Assembly: GCA_020465985.1 (NCBI GenBank)
Contig: JAANYP010004771.1
Location: 190,932-254,931 of the forward strand
From: Centrapalus pauciflorus
Taxonomy: Eukaryota; Streptophyta; Magnoliopsida; Asterales; Asteraceae
DNA length: 64,000 nt
Direction of reading: 5' to 3'
Part shown: positions 1 through 11,743 of the stretch, in pieces
Numbering within the stretch: the stretch's first letter is position 1
Layout of the letters: the number at the start of each line of letters is the position of its first letter
Notes under the pieces: generated by a model
Databases searched by the model: none
Seen by the model: the letters and a program-made list of their open reading frames with translations, nothing else
Told to the model about the DNA's origin: nothing
Position numbers and translations under genes: made by a program

Positions 1-950
1 GACATTCCCAAAAGGCATCTAATTCATAAACCTTTTGCTTCATTCATCTCTAGCTAGATCAATTAATAAATCAACTTTGAATTAATTATTTATGTAGATA
101 GCTGGCACAAAACCCATCTAATCTTTTTTTAATTCCCTGAAACAGACAAAGTTCTGTGAAAGGTCAATGCATTATTATTCATTTCTGAAAAATATGTTTT
201 TAATTTATAATAGATATAATCTTTTCTTTATTATAATGTTTATAGTTTTAGGGTGGTAACTCAAATAATATTTACATATATCCATGATTCACATATATTT
301 ATTCTAATCAAACAATGATCACCCACGAGGATTCTCAATCTCTAGCTTCTATAATGGCCTTCTTTATGTCAATTTTCTAAATCTCTGTTCCCCTAGTTGG
401 ATTTTTTTTATAAAAATTATTTCATTTTTCTAGTCAAGATTTTTGTTTTATATGGGCATCATAGTCAGTGAAGGTTGGCTAATTCACATGTATACTTATA
501 GCTAATCAATTTACCAGTATATATAATATAATTCATGTGACCACTATCTATATATGCCTCTATTTATCTAAAATGTTTGTTACTTAATTTGTCAAGTGTA
601 AGATTTCTTTTCAGATAATCAATATATGTGCCCATGTCGACATAAACTAAAATGTTTTTATGTTTTTTTTGTTGTTAATGTTGTTGATGAGATGACGATC
701 GATCGATTTCAAATATAAATTATATTTTTTTAAGGAACTTGTAATTTCTTTAGAAGACTCGGATTAGGATCAACGTCAAGCAAAAAAACAAATCTCTATA
801 TTCACAATCGAAGTCTCTTTCATGCTTGAACATCAAGCAAAATTTAATTATTAATTATCATATATCGGAAAATCCCAAAACTTTATCAATCACATATAAA
901 AAATGGTGTATAAATAAGAAGCATGTCACGTTATTATATATACCTATACA
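1..950. other. AT-rich intergenic sequence, no gene seen
   Basis: No open reading frame with coding character, RNA gene or terminal-repeat element is recognisable. The stretch is AT-rich with short homopolymer runs. It lies beyond the 3' end of the minus-strand MYB gene and may include distal flanking sequence of that gene. Confidence 0.5.
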
Positions 951-1080
<130 letters not shown>

Positions 1081-1086
1081 ATTAAT

Positions 1087-1470
1087 ATGGTTCGAGAGAG
1101 TATCACTCATTATGCAACGCATCAGTAGGTATAATTTTAAAAAGAACTTTTTTAATTTTTTTTCATAATTAAATATGTTTTAATTAACATTATAAATATG
1201 ATATGTAAATTTCACATGTATGTATATCTCCTGACCCTTTAATGATATTGACGTACACTTACATAAATTTGCATGTATGTGAACGTACATTTATGAATTG
1301 CATGATTTCAGGCACTTAAAATTTATGAATGTGCGTGTAATTTATATATCACCACTAATTGTAATGTTAATTAAAAATGTTCATCAAAATTTTTAAAATT
1401 TTTTTTTTTAAGGGTGGTACCTTCTGATGCGCTGCATATATAATATATAACTGGTACTCATTTGAATCTA
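1087..1470. mobile_element. Alpha-family TA-microsatellite element, copy H
   Basis: The left end reads GGTTC-GAGA-GAGTATC at 1089-1104, then TCATTATGCAACGCATCAG. The right end carries the complementary series: CTGATGCGCTGCAT, a TA stretch, then GGTACTCATTTGAATC. The core has CATGTTTTAATTAACATTA-like and ATATGTAAATTTCACAT segments shared with copies at 11744, 13655, 15297, 25150 and 25485. No coding capacity is visible. Class is uncertain; it behaves as a non-autonomous inverted-repeat element next to a TA tract. Confidence 0.6.
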
Positions 1471-1889
1471 AATATACGTACATATACACGTACGTACGTT
1501 TATTATGTCATAAACTTTACAATAACTGTGTGTGTATATATAGTTATATAGGCTCTCTCGACATATATAGTTGAATTTGAAAAAATAAACAACAACATAT
1601 ATATTATGGTGGGTTGGTTGCCAAAGAGTAAAAAGATGAACAAAAGGAACGATATATTTTTACCATTTCTACATAGTGAGAAGAAAAATATTAAAAGGAA
1701 TATTAGAAAAAAACAAGTGGGAAAACCCCACAAAATTTTTACATACCCATACTTCCCCTAGTACTAGAGATGATGAATACTGTTGAGGAAAGATCGATAT
1801 ATATGATGATGACGAGATCGAGCGCGAAGATAATGATGATGATGACGAGGTTCTGATATGATCGATCCATGGTTTTTTGCAATAATTAA
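1471..1889. other. 3' flank of the MYB gene
   Basis: This AT-rich sequence lies between copy H and the MYB stop codon. It probably holds the 3' UTR and polyadenylation region of the minus-strand MYB gene. A GATGAT/ATGACG-rich patch lies at about 1767-1850. No other gene is seen. Confidence 0.45.
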
Positions 1890-3194
1890 TCAGTAGTACA
1901 TGACTTTTTCTACTTCCTTGGTTTCATCAACAAAAAAGTTTAGATTGTTATCAATGTTACTGGTGAAGTGATTTGTGCTGATTAGCTGCTTAATCTCCTC
2001 TAGACTGGAGTCCAATGAAGAAGAATTGGCATAATTCCCACCAAATTCCTGCTTGCAAGAATCATTCTGCAGATTTCTCATGTTCACACCAACACTGGTA
2101 CCATACTCATAGTGGCAGCTCCCATCAGAATTAGAACTGCAACTAGCTTGATCGAACATCACAAGGGTAGAAATGTCTTTAACAGCGGCTCCTTGATAAC
2201 TTTCCATGGGTCCGGAATTAAGATATCCATGATCTTGTGATTGTACAAGTTGGTTATGATCATGATCATGATCATGATGATAGCTAGCAGTAGTATTTGT
2301 ATCATACAAATATGATGAAGAAGAAGATGATGATGAGGGATTAAAAATGGAAAGTGATGGGTAGCTGTAGTTTGTAGAAGAATTGAAATTAGGTTGAAGA
2401 TGATGATGAAGAGGTTGTTTTCTAATATCAGGCATGGAGATGAAGCTGTTCATCATCTTCTTCTTCAGCTTTGTGTTCCAGTAATTCTTGATATCATTAT
2501 CCGTTCTTCCTGGTAACTGTGCTGCCATTATTGACCACCTACGCATGATCCAGATTATGAAATTATATTAACTCATTCATTGTTGGTTTCTGCATTTTTA
2601 ATATTAATATATACATACAACTGCATTTACCAACGCCTTGAATTTTAGGTCACTACAGATCGATCTTTAAAAGAAAAAAAAAATATTTTTTACACACAGA
2701 GAGAAATTTAAGAGCTAGAGCTGAGGATATGTATATATATGTATATACCTGCTACCAATGCTAGCAAAGAGGGTACAAATAACTTTATCTTCATCATCAG
2801 AAAATTCACCATGTTTAATGTTAGGTCTCAGATAGTTCAACCATCTCAATCTGCAGCTTTTTCCACATCTTCTAAGGCCTGTACGTGAAATTAAGTTTAG
2901 AAATCGATCAAGAAACAGACAACCAAATTCAAGAAACAATACCAGCTTTTTCCACATCTTCTAAGCTCTCGGTTTAGTTAGAGATGAATAATTAAAAAGC
3001 TCAATTAGTTTGAATTGAGATACGTGTATATATATATACATATAAGAAATATGTATACCTGCTTTTTGTGGGAGAGCAATCCAGTTGCCACCAGTCCCAT
3101 GGGTTTCTATGTAGTCTTTTAGCTTTCTATCTTCTTCAGGTGACCATGGCCCTTTCTTCACATTTGCTTTGTCACAACATGGAGCTCTTCCCAT
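1890..3194 (-). CDS. R2R3-MYB transcription factor, subgroup 14 (RAX/MYB36-like), three exons
   Basis: Nuclear DNA-binding transcription factor. I resolve three exons: 3059-3194 (136 nt), 2749-2878 (130 nt) and 1890-2538 (649 nt), all with GT-AG introns, giving 304 residues. The first two exon sizes are typical of plant R2R3-MYBs. The N-terminus [20 protein letters not shown] starts the R2 repeat (about residues 14-64). R3 follows and includes [20 protein letters not shown]. The sequence around [14 protein letters not shown] and RPNIKHG resembles the RAX1-3/MYB36/MYB68/MYB87 group. That group controls axillary meristems and root endodermis, so the role here is inferred. The C-terminal half is Ser/Asn-rich, with a His-Asp tract encoded by repeated ATGATC. 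The ATG sits just downstream of a GA-rich leader. Intron 1 contains an exact copy of the start of exon 2. The specific orthologue is not determined. Confidence 0.93.
2943..2965 (-). repeat. 23-bp copy of exon 2 start inside MYB intron 1
   Basis: The 23 bases at 2943-2965 are identical to 2854-2876, the first codons of MYB exon 2 (encoding LRRCGKS). On the coding strand the intronic copy is preceded by AG and followed by GT, so it looks like a miniature exon. Including it would shift the reading frame, since 23 is not a multiple of three. Confidence 0.85.
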
Positions 3195-3358
3195 CTCTCT
3201 CTCTCAGCTCCCCTTTTTAATTTTGTGTTGATTTGTAATTTGAGATAGAGAAAAAGAAAGGTATAGAAATGATACTTGTGGGGAAAATGAAGGTTGGATT
3301 TATCTGTTTAAGAAGAAGACTTGTTGGTGTACGTCTAGAAATCAACTGTTTGTTCTAT

Positions 3359-3362
<4 letters not shown>

Positions 3363-3398
<36 letters not shown>
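3363..3398. repeat. (GA)n microsatellite
   Basis: An uninterrupted GA dinucleotide tract in the MYB upstream region. Confidence 0.95.
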
Positions 3399-3401
<3 letters not shown>

Positions 3402-3628
3402 TACAGAAGTCAAAGGACGATTACTTTATTCATTGAGAAAATTTCATATTTGTTCTTCCATTGTTTGGATAGATTATAATATTTGACTTGTTTAATAATT
3501 ATATGTATATATATTGATGATGTATCTAAATGTAAATTTTGTAGATATTAACTATATATTGGCAAGGAAGGTTAATGTGGAGGCGTAGAACCTTTTTTTA
3601 CATGAGGTGTCTTCTTTAGTGTGCTAAA

Positions 3629-3631
<3 letters not shown>

Positions 3632-3700
<69 letters not shown>
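3632..3700. repeat. (CT)n(CA)n microsatellite
   Basis: A CT tract to about 3679 continues as a CA tract to about 3700. Confidence 0.95.
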
Positions 3701-4193
3701 AAGGATCCAAAGTCTTGGCCCTAATAATAGAATACAATTCATGCACGAAAAAGATGGCCACTTTTTTTTTATTAAAAATAAAAGGTTGATGGTCACTTCA
3801 CTTTCTTTCTTCTTAATTTCCTTTTTTTCAAATTTTGTGTTTTCATGGTAGAGCTTAAGTCAATGCGAGTACATTTAATTGTTGTAATGTGATTGTGCAC
3901 ATCAAATGCTTGCTAGCTTTTTTGCAGACATACATACTTAATTGCATAATTAGAGCATCTACTTAACACTAATATAAATTATGCTAATTAAATTTGATAG
4001 ATCGATGAGTACGTACGAATTGAACAAAATAATATCTTCTTTAGTTTGTTGCTATTTTCTTCTTCTGGCAAGTTTTCCTCCTCAAAGATCATTGTTTGGA
4101 TGGTTAATTATCGTTTTATAAAAAGCTTTTTAAAAAAAATATATATATATTGATACACCGCATGTGTACGTATATAGTTTGATGGCCGGTATT

Positions 4194-4849
4194 TAGGCAT
4201 GGCAAAAAAACTCATATCCGACGGGGAACCCGTAACTCGACCCCGATTTGACCGGGAAATCCCCGAGTTGACCGGAGATGGTGATGGGGATGGGGACGGG
4301 GACGAAACCCCAATTTAAAATAATGGGGATGGGGCAGGGATGAGAGACACTTTAATCCCCGACCCCGATAATGTATTATGTTTTAATATAGATTATTATA
4401 TATATTTAAGCTTACAATGTAAATTATATTCATTGCATTTTATATAATATATTAAATATTATTGTATATGACTTTTCTATTGTTTAAAATACAATTGTAT
4501 TTTTCATTTTAGTGGTTTTATAAATCTTTTGCATACATTTCTTTGTTTTAGTATCATTTTAAATTATAAATTATAAATTATATATGTAAATAACTCAAAT
4601 ATGTTTGAATTGATTTGTTTTAAAGTTTATTTACATAAATTTTTCTACTAAATTATTATTTATAGTTTAAACTAAGTAATCTTTTAGGCACTTGAAAAAC
4701 TCGATTCTCTGATCCCCGATTGGGCGAGGATGGGGATAGGAACTCATTCCCCGATGGGGATGGAGCCGGTGATGGGGGAGAGGATTAAGAAGCGGGGATG
4801 GAGATAGAAAATGAGATTCCCGCCCCGCCTCGCCCCATTGCCATGTCTA
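4194..4849. mobile_element. 656-bp non-autonomous hAT element (MITE), copy 1
   Basis: The terminal inverted repeats are TAGGCATGGCAA and, on the other strand, TAGACATGGCAA. They are flanked by a perfect 8-bp duplication CCGGTATT at 4186-4193 and 4850-4857. The 8-bp TSD and TAGG-type ends are hAT hallmarks. Subterminal regions are rich in GGGGATGGGGA-type repeats, and the centre is AT-rich and non-coding. A sister copy occupies 22154-24708. This copy keeps the uninterrupted (empty) version of the site used by the LTR in that sister. Confidence 0.9.
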
Positions 4850-4927
4850 CCGGTATTATGTCATCAAAGCAACTTGTCCGGAATCAAATCAAATGATCGA
4901 ATGGTTATTTAACCCATAGAATATTGA

Positions 4928-5210
4928 TCGATGTGGGTTTAATTAAGAGGATGTTTAGTTTTGTGTTATGATAATAATTATTAAACTATTATGTTACAAT
5001 AACGTAAATAATTGGTTTAAAGTATTTGGTTTGCGTTCATTAATAATTGACTAATTGCGTTTAGAATAAAAAGTTAAAAAAATAGCTTATTTGCTTAATA
5101 AATGATTATTTGGCTATTTTACAAGTTAAAACATAAATTCAAACACTTTAAAAACTGATTATTTGATCATTGTGATAGCAAACAACAGCAGCTAAACCAA
5201 ACATTAAATT
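4928..5210. mobile_element. Possible Tourist-like MITE
   Basis: GGATGTTTAGTTTTG near 4949 is roughly inverted by CAGCTAAACCAAACAT near 5205. TAA lies at both edges, the TSD type used by PIF/Harbinger elements. No coding sequence is present. The ends are imperfect, so this is only a candidate. Confidence 0.35.
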
Positions 5211-5653
5211 TCCGGCAGCACTTTTTGTTACAACTGTTATCTAATTATTAATTTTCACAATGCAGCAATTTTCTAATTAAACACAAATCCAAACACATCT
5301 AAGAATCTTGTAACTTTACCATTCATGTTATCATTTGCATGTGATTTGCTCTCTTGCAGAGCTGTATATTGTTTTATCGTATATTTAAGAAAAAATATTA
5401 ATTTCATCTTTGTTTTTCAGCAAAAAAATGATATATTCTTTTTGTTTTCATTAGTTACTTTGCTAATTAAAAGAATTCTTAATTGCTTGCTGTAAACTCT
5501 TCAATAATATGATGATTTTCAGAAGTCTTTATATACTGCAGGTATCATAATAAGGCTAATGAAAGTTTAATTCATAGAATTAAACGGGATGGTACTTAAA
5601 GAATTCAAAAGTCGGTTAGAGTTGTTAATACATAATCTATCTATACTAATCTA
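5211..5653. other. Intergenic, nothing recognised
   Basis: AT-rich sequence with no coding signal or clear terminal repeats. Confidence 0.4.
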
Positions 5654-5981
5654 TCTATACTATTAAAAGAGTAACTAAATGCCACATGGCATGCTCTCAT
5701 TGAATTTGCTACATGCATGGCATGCTCTCATTGAATTTGCTACATGCATGGCATGCTCTCATTGAATTTGCCACATGTCGCTCTCTCCTTTTGCCACGTC
5801 ATTTACTGATTTTATTTTAAATTTTAAAGCAAATCAAATATATGTAAATCTAATATGGATTAATTTAATAACTAACTAACTAAAATTAAGCAAATTTTAG
5901 TATTCACATAATTATTATATTATACATATATAAATATCAATTTCTAAAATTAACCCATGTAATACATGGGTAATAACCTAG
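5654..5981 (+). mobile_element. Small non-autonomous Helitron
   Basis: The 5' end TCTATACTATTAAAAG follows an A, and the 3' end CTAG (5978-5981) is followed by T, fitting A^T insertion. A short palindrome, CCCATGTAATACATGGG, lies about 10 bases before CTAG, as expected of the Helitron 3' hairpin. No TSD is present, also as expected. Inside, a segment of about 33 bp containing GGCATGCTCTCATTGAATTT is repeated three times at 5687-5780. Confidence 0.75.
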
Positions 5982-6469
5982 TAAAGAGTAAAAATACTCA
6001 ACTCTCATGAAACCACGTGTCATCACCATGAATCGACACGTGAAATTTATAGTTTTAAAAAATAATAAATAAACTTAAACTATATCTATCCATATCTTAT
6101 ATAATCAACTTTTAAATTCAAATCAAATCAAATCCAACAAAATCTAGCTAATACTTTAATAACTTATCATTTATAATATAATATAATAAAAGCTTAAAAA
6201 ATTTAAACAAATAATTATGTTCATGAAGAATTATACCAAATTAATAGGTCATAATAAATAATAATATTATTATTATATATTTTTGTTTAAAAATAATATT
6301 TATATCTTTACCTTTTAGTTTATTATATTTTATATATATTAAAATATCTGCGTAATACGCGGGTAATAAACTAGTATATAATAAAGAAGAATGCATGATG
6401 CTACGTGTCACCTCTATGCGTTGTCGCAATATATTAAAATATCCGCGTAATACGCGGGTAATATACTAG
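5982..6469 (+). mobile_element. Stacked Helitron 3' ends
   Basis: Two more Helitron 3' termini occur at 6371-6374 and 6466-6469. Each has the hairpin CGCGTAATACGCG followed by GGTAATA and CTAGT. A unit of about 95 bp containing TATATAATAAAGAAGAAT is repeated after each end, which suggests tandem or nested insertions at an existing 3' end. No helicase coding sequence is present. Confidence 0.6.
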
Positions 6470-6479
6470 TATATAATAA

Positions 6480-6724
6480 AGAAGAATACACTCACCACTT
6501 TTTGTGAGTGTCGTCACAAGAGGTGATGACGTGTCACTATTATATATCTGGATAGTTATCGCAAAAGGTGCAAAATGTTGTCGCAAAGGGTGTTCGCTGT
6601 TCAGCGACGAGGCAAAGACGTCAACTCTGTTGCGACGGCATGTCGCTGTAAAAGGTCTTTAGCGAAGACTTTTGGCTTTTAGCGACGATTTCTATCGTCA
6701 CAAAATGTATAATTTCTTGTAGTG
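6480..6724. mobile_element. CACTA (En/Spm) terminal fragment
   Basis: The right end TTTCTTGTAGTG is the inverse of the plant CACTA terminus CACTACAAGAAA. Upstream are many AGCGAC/GTCGC motifs in both orientations, typical of CACTA subterminal repeats. A matching left terminus is not found before the Helitron ends, so this is probably a truncated element. Confidence 0.6.
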
Positions 6725-7260
6725 TAATTTAATCACAAAAGATATAAATACAACTTATTATACTTATTATATTAAAGTAATATAAAAAATAAATTTAATT
6801 GTTATTTTTAAAATTTATAAATATTAATAAATAGTTAGCTCTCTCCATCATTTTTTTATTTATCTAATGACTTGTCAGCATTATCTTTATGTTATTTTTT
6901 AGATTATTAACTAATTTAAATTAAAGTTGAACAATTTATATAAATTAAAATATATAAATTTATAAATGAAAACTTTAAAAGAATTATAAAAAAGTAGTTA
7001 CTAACATACTATTCATATCCATTTATTAAGTTTAAAAAATAATAATTATGAGTAATTAATATTTATATATTTTAATTTTTATTGGATATACATTTACATA
7101 AATATTTTTTTTATCAAAAGGATGTATGTAGTTTTCTCTTTTTCTTTCTTTTTTTGTTCATGGTGACAATTTTGTATGCACTATATATCTCTAGCTCCTT
7201 GATAGAGTTTATGGTTTATGGTTTTAATACTTCTCTACAGTTAAAAATAAAAACAATATG
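6725..7260. other. AT-rich intergenic, nothing recognised
   Basis: No coding signal, terminal repeats or RNA gene were seen between the CACTA fragment and the next hAT MITE. Confidence 0.4.
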
Positions 7261-7268
7261 GTTGCACG

Positions 7269-7423
7269 CAGTGGCGGATCCAGGAAAATTTTTCGTTGGG
7301 GCATGAGGTTTTATAAGGTATTCGTCGTGTTAATTTTCCGAAACACATAGGCTAAAATTCGTCAAATTTACGCACATCGTTGAGAGTCTTTCCCCCGCTT
7401 CATTCCATGTAGATCCGCCCCTG
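7269..7423. mobile_element. 155-bp hAT-type MITE
   Basis: The ends are CAGTGGCGGATC and, inverted, CAGGGGCGGATC. They are flanked by a perfect 8-bp duplication GTTGCACG at 7261-7268 and 7424-7431. There is no coding capacity. Ends and TSD length place it in the hAT superfamily. Confidence 0.88.
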
Positions 7424-7431
7424 GTTGCACG

Positions 7432-8208
<777 letters not shown>

Positions 8209-8222
8209 TATATATATATATA
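8209..8222. repeat. (TA)7 junction between elements A and E
   Basis: A short TA run separates the end of element A from the start of element E, so both use the same microsatellite edge. Confidence 0.9.
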
Positions 8223-9717
8223 GGATATGGATCTCGTGAGAAGGATTATTAAGGTGAGAAGGTGAGAAGGAATCATGATCATCCATTCAATCTCATACCA
8301 TGTACCTCACTACACCCAATTATTTTAATGCATTCCTTAAATATCACTCCTTGATCATAGCTTCTAATTGATACATTTTCCAAATAAACTGATTTTTATA
8401 TATGTAAACCACAATATTATTATTTTTATATAAAATGTCGTAAATAAACCAAAAATAATAATGATTCACTCATCTAAATGAATTTTGATTCATTCGTTGA
8501 TACAATTATTGATTTTTATATATTGATACAATTGTTGATTTGTATACGTTGATACGGTCATTGATTCAGTATAACTTTTATGCATTGATACACTCATTGA
8601 TTCTTATACATTTCATACTCTAATTATCAAAATACTAATCTTTAGTGGTTTAATGTACTTAATTAAATAATACATTATTGATGCAACGTTCTACGGTCAT
8701 TTATACAATTGATACAACAATATACATTAATTCAGTGATTTGAAATCGTTGATTCAATGATTTAAAACAATGATCCTATAACTTAATAATGTATTTATAC
8801 AATCGTTGATTCAATGCAAGATACAATTGTCTAAAACATTGATTCAATAACCAAATACAATTGTCTAAACACCGATTCAAGCTACAAAAATTACATAGAT
8901 AAATTGAAAATCTAAAATCGCACAAACCATTGAAAATTAAAATTCATATAAAAAATTTAAACAAAAAAAAAACAATCTAATATACATCGATGCAAGCAAA
9001 ATCTTGCAAATACAAGAAAATTAGGAAAAGTTCACAAAAACTCCGTTTGGGATTACAAACCTTAAAATCAAAAGATTTTACCGAAAATCTTCAAGCATAT
9101 TGGGTGGCTGCCAAATCTGAATCTAGATCGAAATTTTTTGAACGGAGAAATCAACAACGACTAATTGGTTGAGTTTTTAATAAAAACGATGGCGGCGGCA
9201 AACGAAATCGGTGGCTATGAAACATTATCAACCCCGATGTTGGTGGCGGTGGCGGATGAAGGTTTATCTCCGATGAATCCGGTGATGATGTCGAATTGGT
9301 GGTTTGTATTTACGGTTGGAGCAAGAAGTAGAAAGATAAAATCGATATCATGTCCTACGATGAAGTCGACGGTGACCTTGATGAAGTTGACGGTGGCCGT
9401 ACTAAGGCCTTGATGAAGTCGAAGGTGGCCGTATTACGGCGTCGACGATGGTCGTATCAAGGCGTTGGTGAAGTCGGCGATGACCTTGTTGAAGCCGACA
9501 ACATCAAATGTGAGAGGAGAGGATGGAGATGGTGAATGATGAGAGGAAAGAGAGTAGATACGTTTTTTTAGGAATAATGATTCTTAATTAGAAATAAGTT
9601 ACTAAAAAGAAAGATATTAAGGTGTAGTGTGGTGCATGGTATTATCATGTGTATCATTGATCCTAAAGTCTAGATTTCTTCTCACCTCTTCTCACCATAA
9701 GTTTCTTCTCACGTGAT

Positions 9718-9720
<3 letters not shown>
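8222..9720. mobile_element. Gamma-family TA-microsatellite element E, 1.5 kb
   Basis: The left end reads TAGGATATGGATCTCGTGAG, followed by AAGG and repeated GGTGAGAAGG. The inverse of the right end reads GGATCACGTGAGAAGAAAC, again with GGTGAGAAG repeats. The interior has a low-complexity first half rich in ATTGATACA-type motifs. A more GC-rich patch at 9180-9530 holds repeated GATGAAGTCGACGGTGG-like segments that recall a fragment of a gene. No complete frame is present. Confidence 0.65.

Positions 9721-9804
<84 letters not shown>
9720..9804. repeat. (AT)n microsatellite between elements E and B
   Basis: About 85 bases of AT dinucleotide lie directly against both neighbouring element ends. 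Confidence 0.95.
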
Positions 9805-9806
<2 letters not shown>

Positions 9807-11115
9807 GTGGGTTCAATGAAAAACCACAATGCATGTGAAAACTCGTGAAAACCTGCGTTGCGCCAGTCTGTCCCGAGATGCACCCTATATTTCATTAAGG
9901 GTAGTTCTGGAATTGTATATAATTTTTATTTAATACAAATCTAATAAGGTTTTTAAAATTTTGAAATCCCTATAATCTCTCTTAATTCCAGATTTGCATG
10001 GGATTTTCAAAATCATTCCATGTTTTCAAAAGCTTCCATCTTTTATCTTGTTATCCCTCAGCCACCGGATGCATATTTTTTCCATTATCAACCTGTGTTT
10101 TCCGACGAATCAAAGAGACAGTCGATGCAATATTGAAGGACAGTCACGGAGGCTTGTTGGTTGCTGCAGTATCGAAGTACAGTAACGGAGGTTTTCATTG
10201 GTGCAGCACAGAACAGAAACAAACGATGCATCAAACGCATACTCAATAATGGTGCAGTCCAAACAAATACCCAAAGTTGGCTAACAATTTCTCCCCAAAC
10301 ACACCATATGTCATATTAATGGTGCAGCACAGATCAGAAACAAAATATATATTCATGCATTAAGTTATAAAACACGAAATTCAAAATTTAATGGTGCAGC
10401 ACATAACAGAAACAAAATATATATTAATGGTGCAGCACAGAAACAAACGATGCATCAACTACAATACATATCTTGAAAATTAGGTTGCTACAAAACAATC
10501 GATGTGTCCCAAGATGAAGTCGACTCCTCGTCGGACAAATGTAGCGGGTCGTCGGAGGTGTTGACAAACCTCGACTTAAACTGAATACGACTACTTCTTC
10601 TAGTAGGTTGCTGCATTTATTGAAATAATCGATTATACTTTGATGCAGAATCGGTATGAAATCAGATAAAAAAACTAGGGTTTCTTGAAAATTAAAAAAA
10701 AAACAAAATGAAGTTGAATGTGTGTACCGTCGTCTCTGATTTCACCTTCGTCTTCTTCTTCGATGACATGCATCCATCCATTATATCACGGTTATGGTGC
10801 ACTTGGAGGAAGAATCGCCGGTTGTTTAGGAAAGTTTGGAAGGGAGGCAATCGCCGGTTGTTTAGGAATGTTTGGAAGGGAGGGAATCCAAATATTTTCA
10901 GAAAATATCTCAATCGAGAATATTCAGGGACGGTTAATGAGACGGGTATAATTACCCATATACCCTTCCGTCTACTTTTAGATGATGCATCAACGATCCT
11001 CAAACTTGCTGATAATTACCATAATGCCACCGTGATTTTTTTATATTGCATCTAATCCCACGGCTCTAGTTGGTTTCCACGGTTTTCACATGCATTGTGG
11101 TTTTCCATTGAACCC

Positions 11116-11118
<3 letters not shown>
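9805..11118. mobile_element. Beta-family TA-microsatellite element B, 1.3 kb
   Basis: The ends are GGGTTCAATGAAAAACCACA and the inverse GGGTTCAATGGAAAACCACA, both continuing AATGCATGTGAAAAC. Inverted repeats are about 45 bp. The interior contains about five copies of an ATGGTGCAGCACAGA motif (about 10198-10445). It also has a tandem duplication of about 37 bp at 10811-10884 containing CGCCGGTTGTTTAGGAA. Short frames here have no recognisable domain. It is larger than A, C and D and may carry captured sequence. Confidence 0.65.

Positions 11119-11182
<64 letters not shown>
11119..11182. repeat. (TA)n microsatellite between elements B and F
   Basis: About 64 bases of TA dinucleotide lie directly between two element ends. 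Confidence 0.95.
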
Positions 11183-11184
<2 letters not shown>

Positions 11185-11607
11185 ATCGGGATCCATGGAA
11201 AACTATATTAGACTGGAAAACTGGAAAACCATATCAAATGCACATGTTCATTAAATTTCATGTAAACTATAATATACATATGTTCAAAATTGCATTATGA
11301 TTAACTAATTCATATCATCTACATGTTCGTTAAGACAAAATGTTTAATTTCATGCAAAAATGCGTAATATACACATGTTCATGCATATTGCGCATTTGAA
11401 CATGTGCATATTGTTATTTTGCATGAAATTAAACATTTTATCCTAATGAACATGTAAATTATGTGAACTAATCAATAATAATGCACATTTGAACATATGT
11501 ATATTGTAGTTGTGCATTAAATTTAACATTTTACCGTAATGAACATGTGCATTTAATATGGTTTTCCAGTTTTCCAGTCAAAGATGGTTTTCCATAGATC
11601 TTGAACC

Positions 11608-11610
<3 letters not shown>
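11183..11610. mobile_element. Delta-family TA-microsatellite element F (fold-back)
   Basis: The left end has GGATCCATGGAAAACTATAT, then ACTGGAAAACTGGAAAACCA. The inverse of the right end has AGATCTATGGAAAACCATC, then the same ACTGGAAAACTGGAAAACCA. The arms continue into TGCACATGTTCATTA, so almost the whole 428 bp folds on itself. No coding sequence. Confidence 0.75.
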
Positions 11611-11639
<29 letters not shown>

Positions 11640-11640
11640 C

Positions 11641-11737
<97 letters not shown>
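11611..11737. repeat. (AC)n(AT)n microsatellite between elements F and I
   Basis: A CA tract to about 11641 is followed by AT dinucleotides to 11737. Confidence 0.95.
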
Positions 11738-11739
<2 letters not shown>

Positions 11740-11743
11740 AATA

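Larger units (their letters stand above)
3195..4185 (-). promoter_or_regulatory. MYB 5' leader and promoter region with GA/CT microsatellites
   Basis: The region upstream of the MYB start holds a short GA run just before the ATG, a (GA)n tract at 3363-3398, and a (CT)n(CA)n tract at 3632-3700. GA-rich leaders of this kind are bound by plant GAGA-binding (BPC) proteins, which is general knowledge and untested here. No TATA box can be assigned with confidence. The rest up to 4185 is AT-rich with no gene. Confidence 0.5.

Noticed and set aside
1087..1470. Interpretation of alpha elements as Stowaway MITEs because of TA flanks
   Set aside because: Stowaway ends are CTCCCTCCG-type with a simple TA duplication. 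These ends differ and sit beside microsatellites rather than single TA pairs.
3572..3851. Open frames on both strands through the CT/CA tract
   Set aside because: Low-complexity Ser-Leu or Glu-Arg runs from a microsatellite, without a domain.
4194..4849. GGGGATGGGG-rich segments as possible G-quadruplex regulatory sites
   Set aside because: They are the subterminal repeats of a hAT MITE, also present in the copy at 22154. No separate regulatory role is supported.
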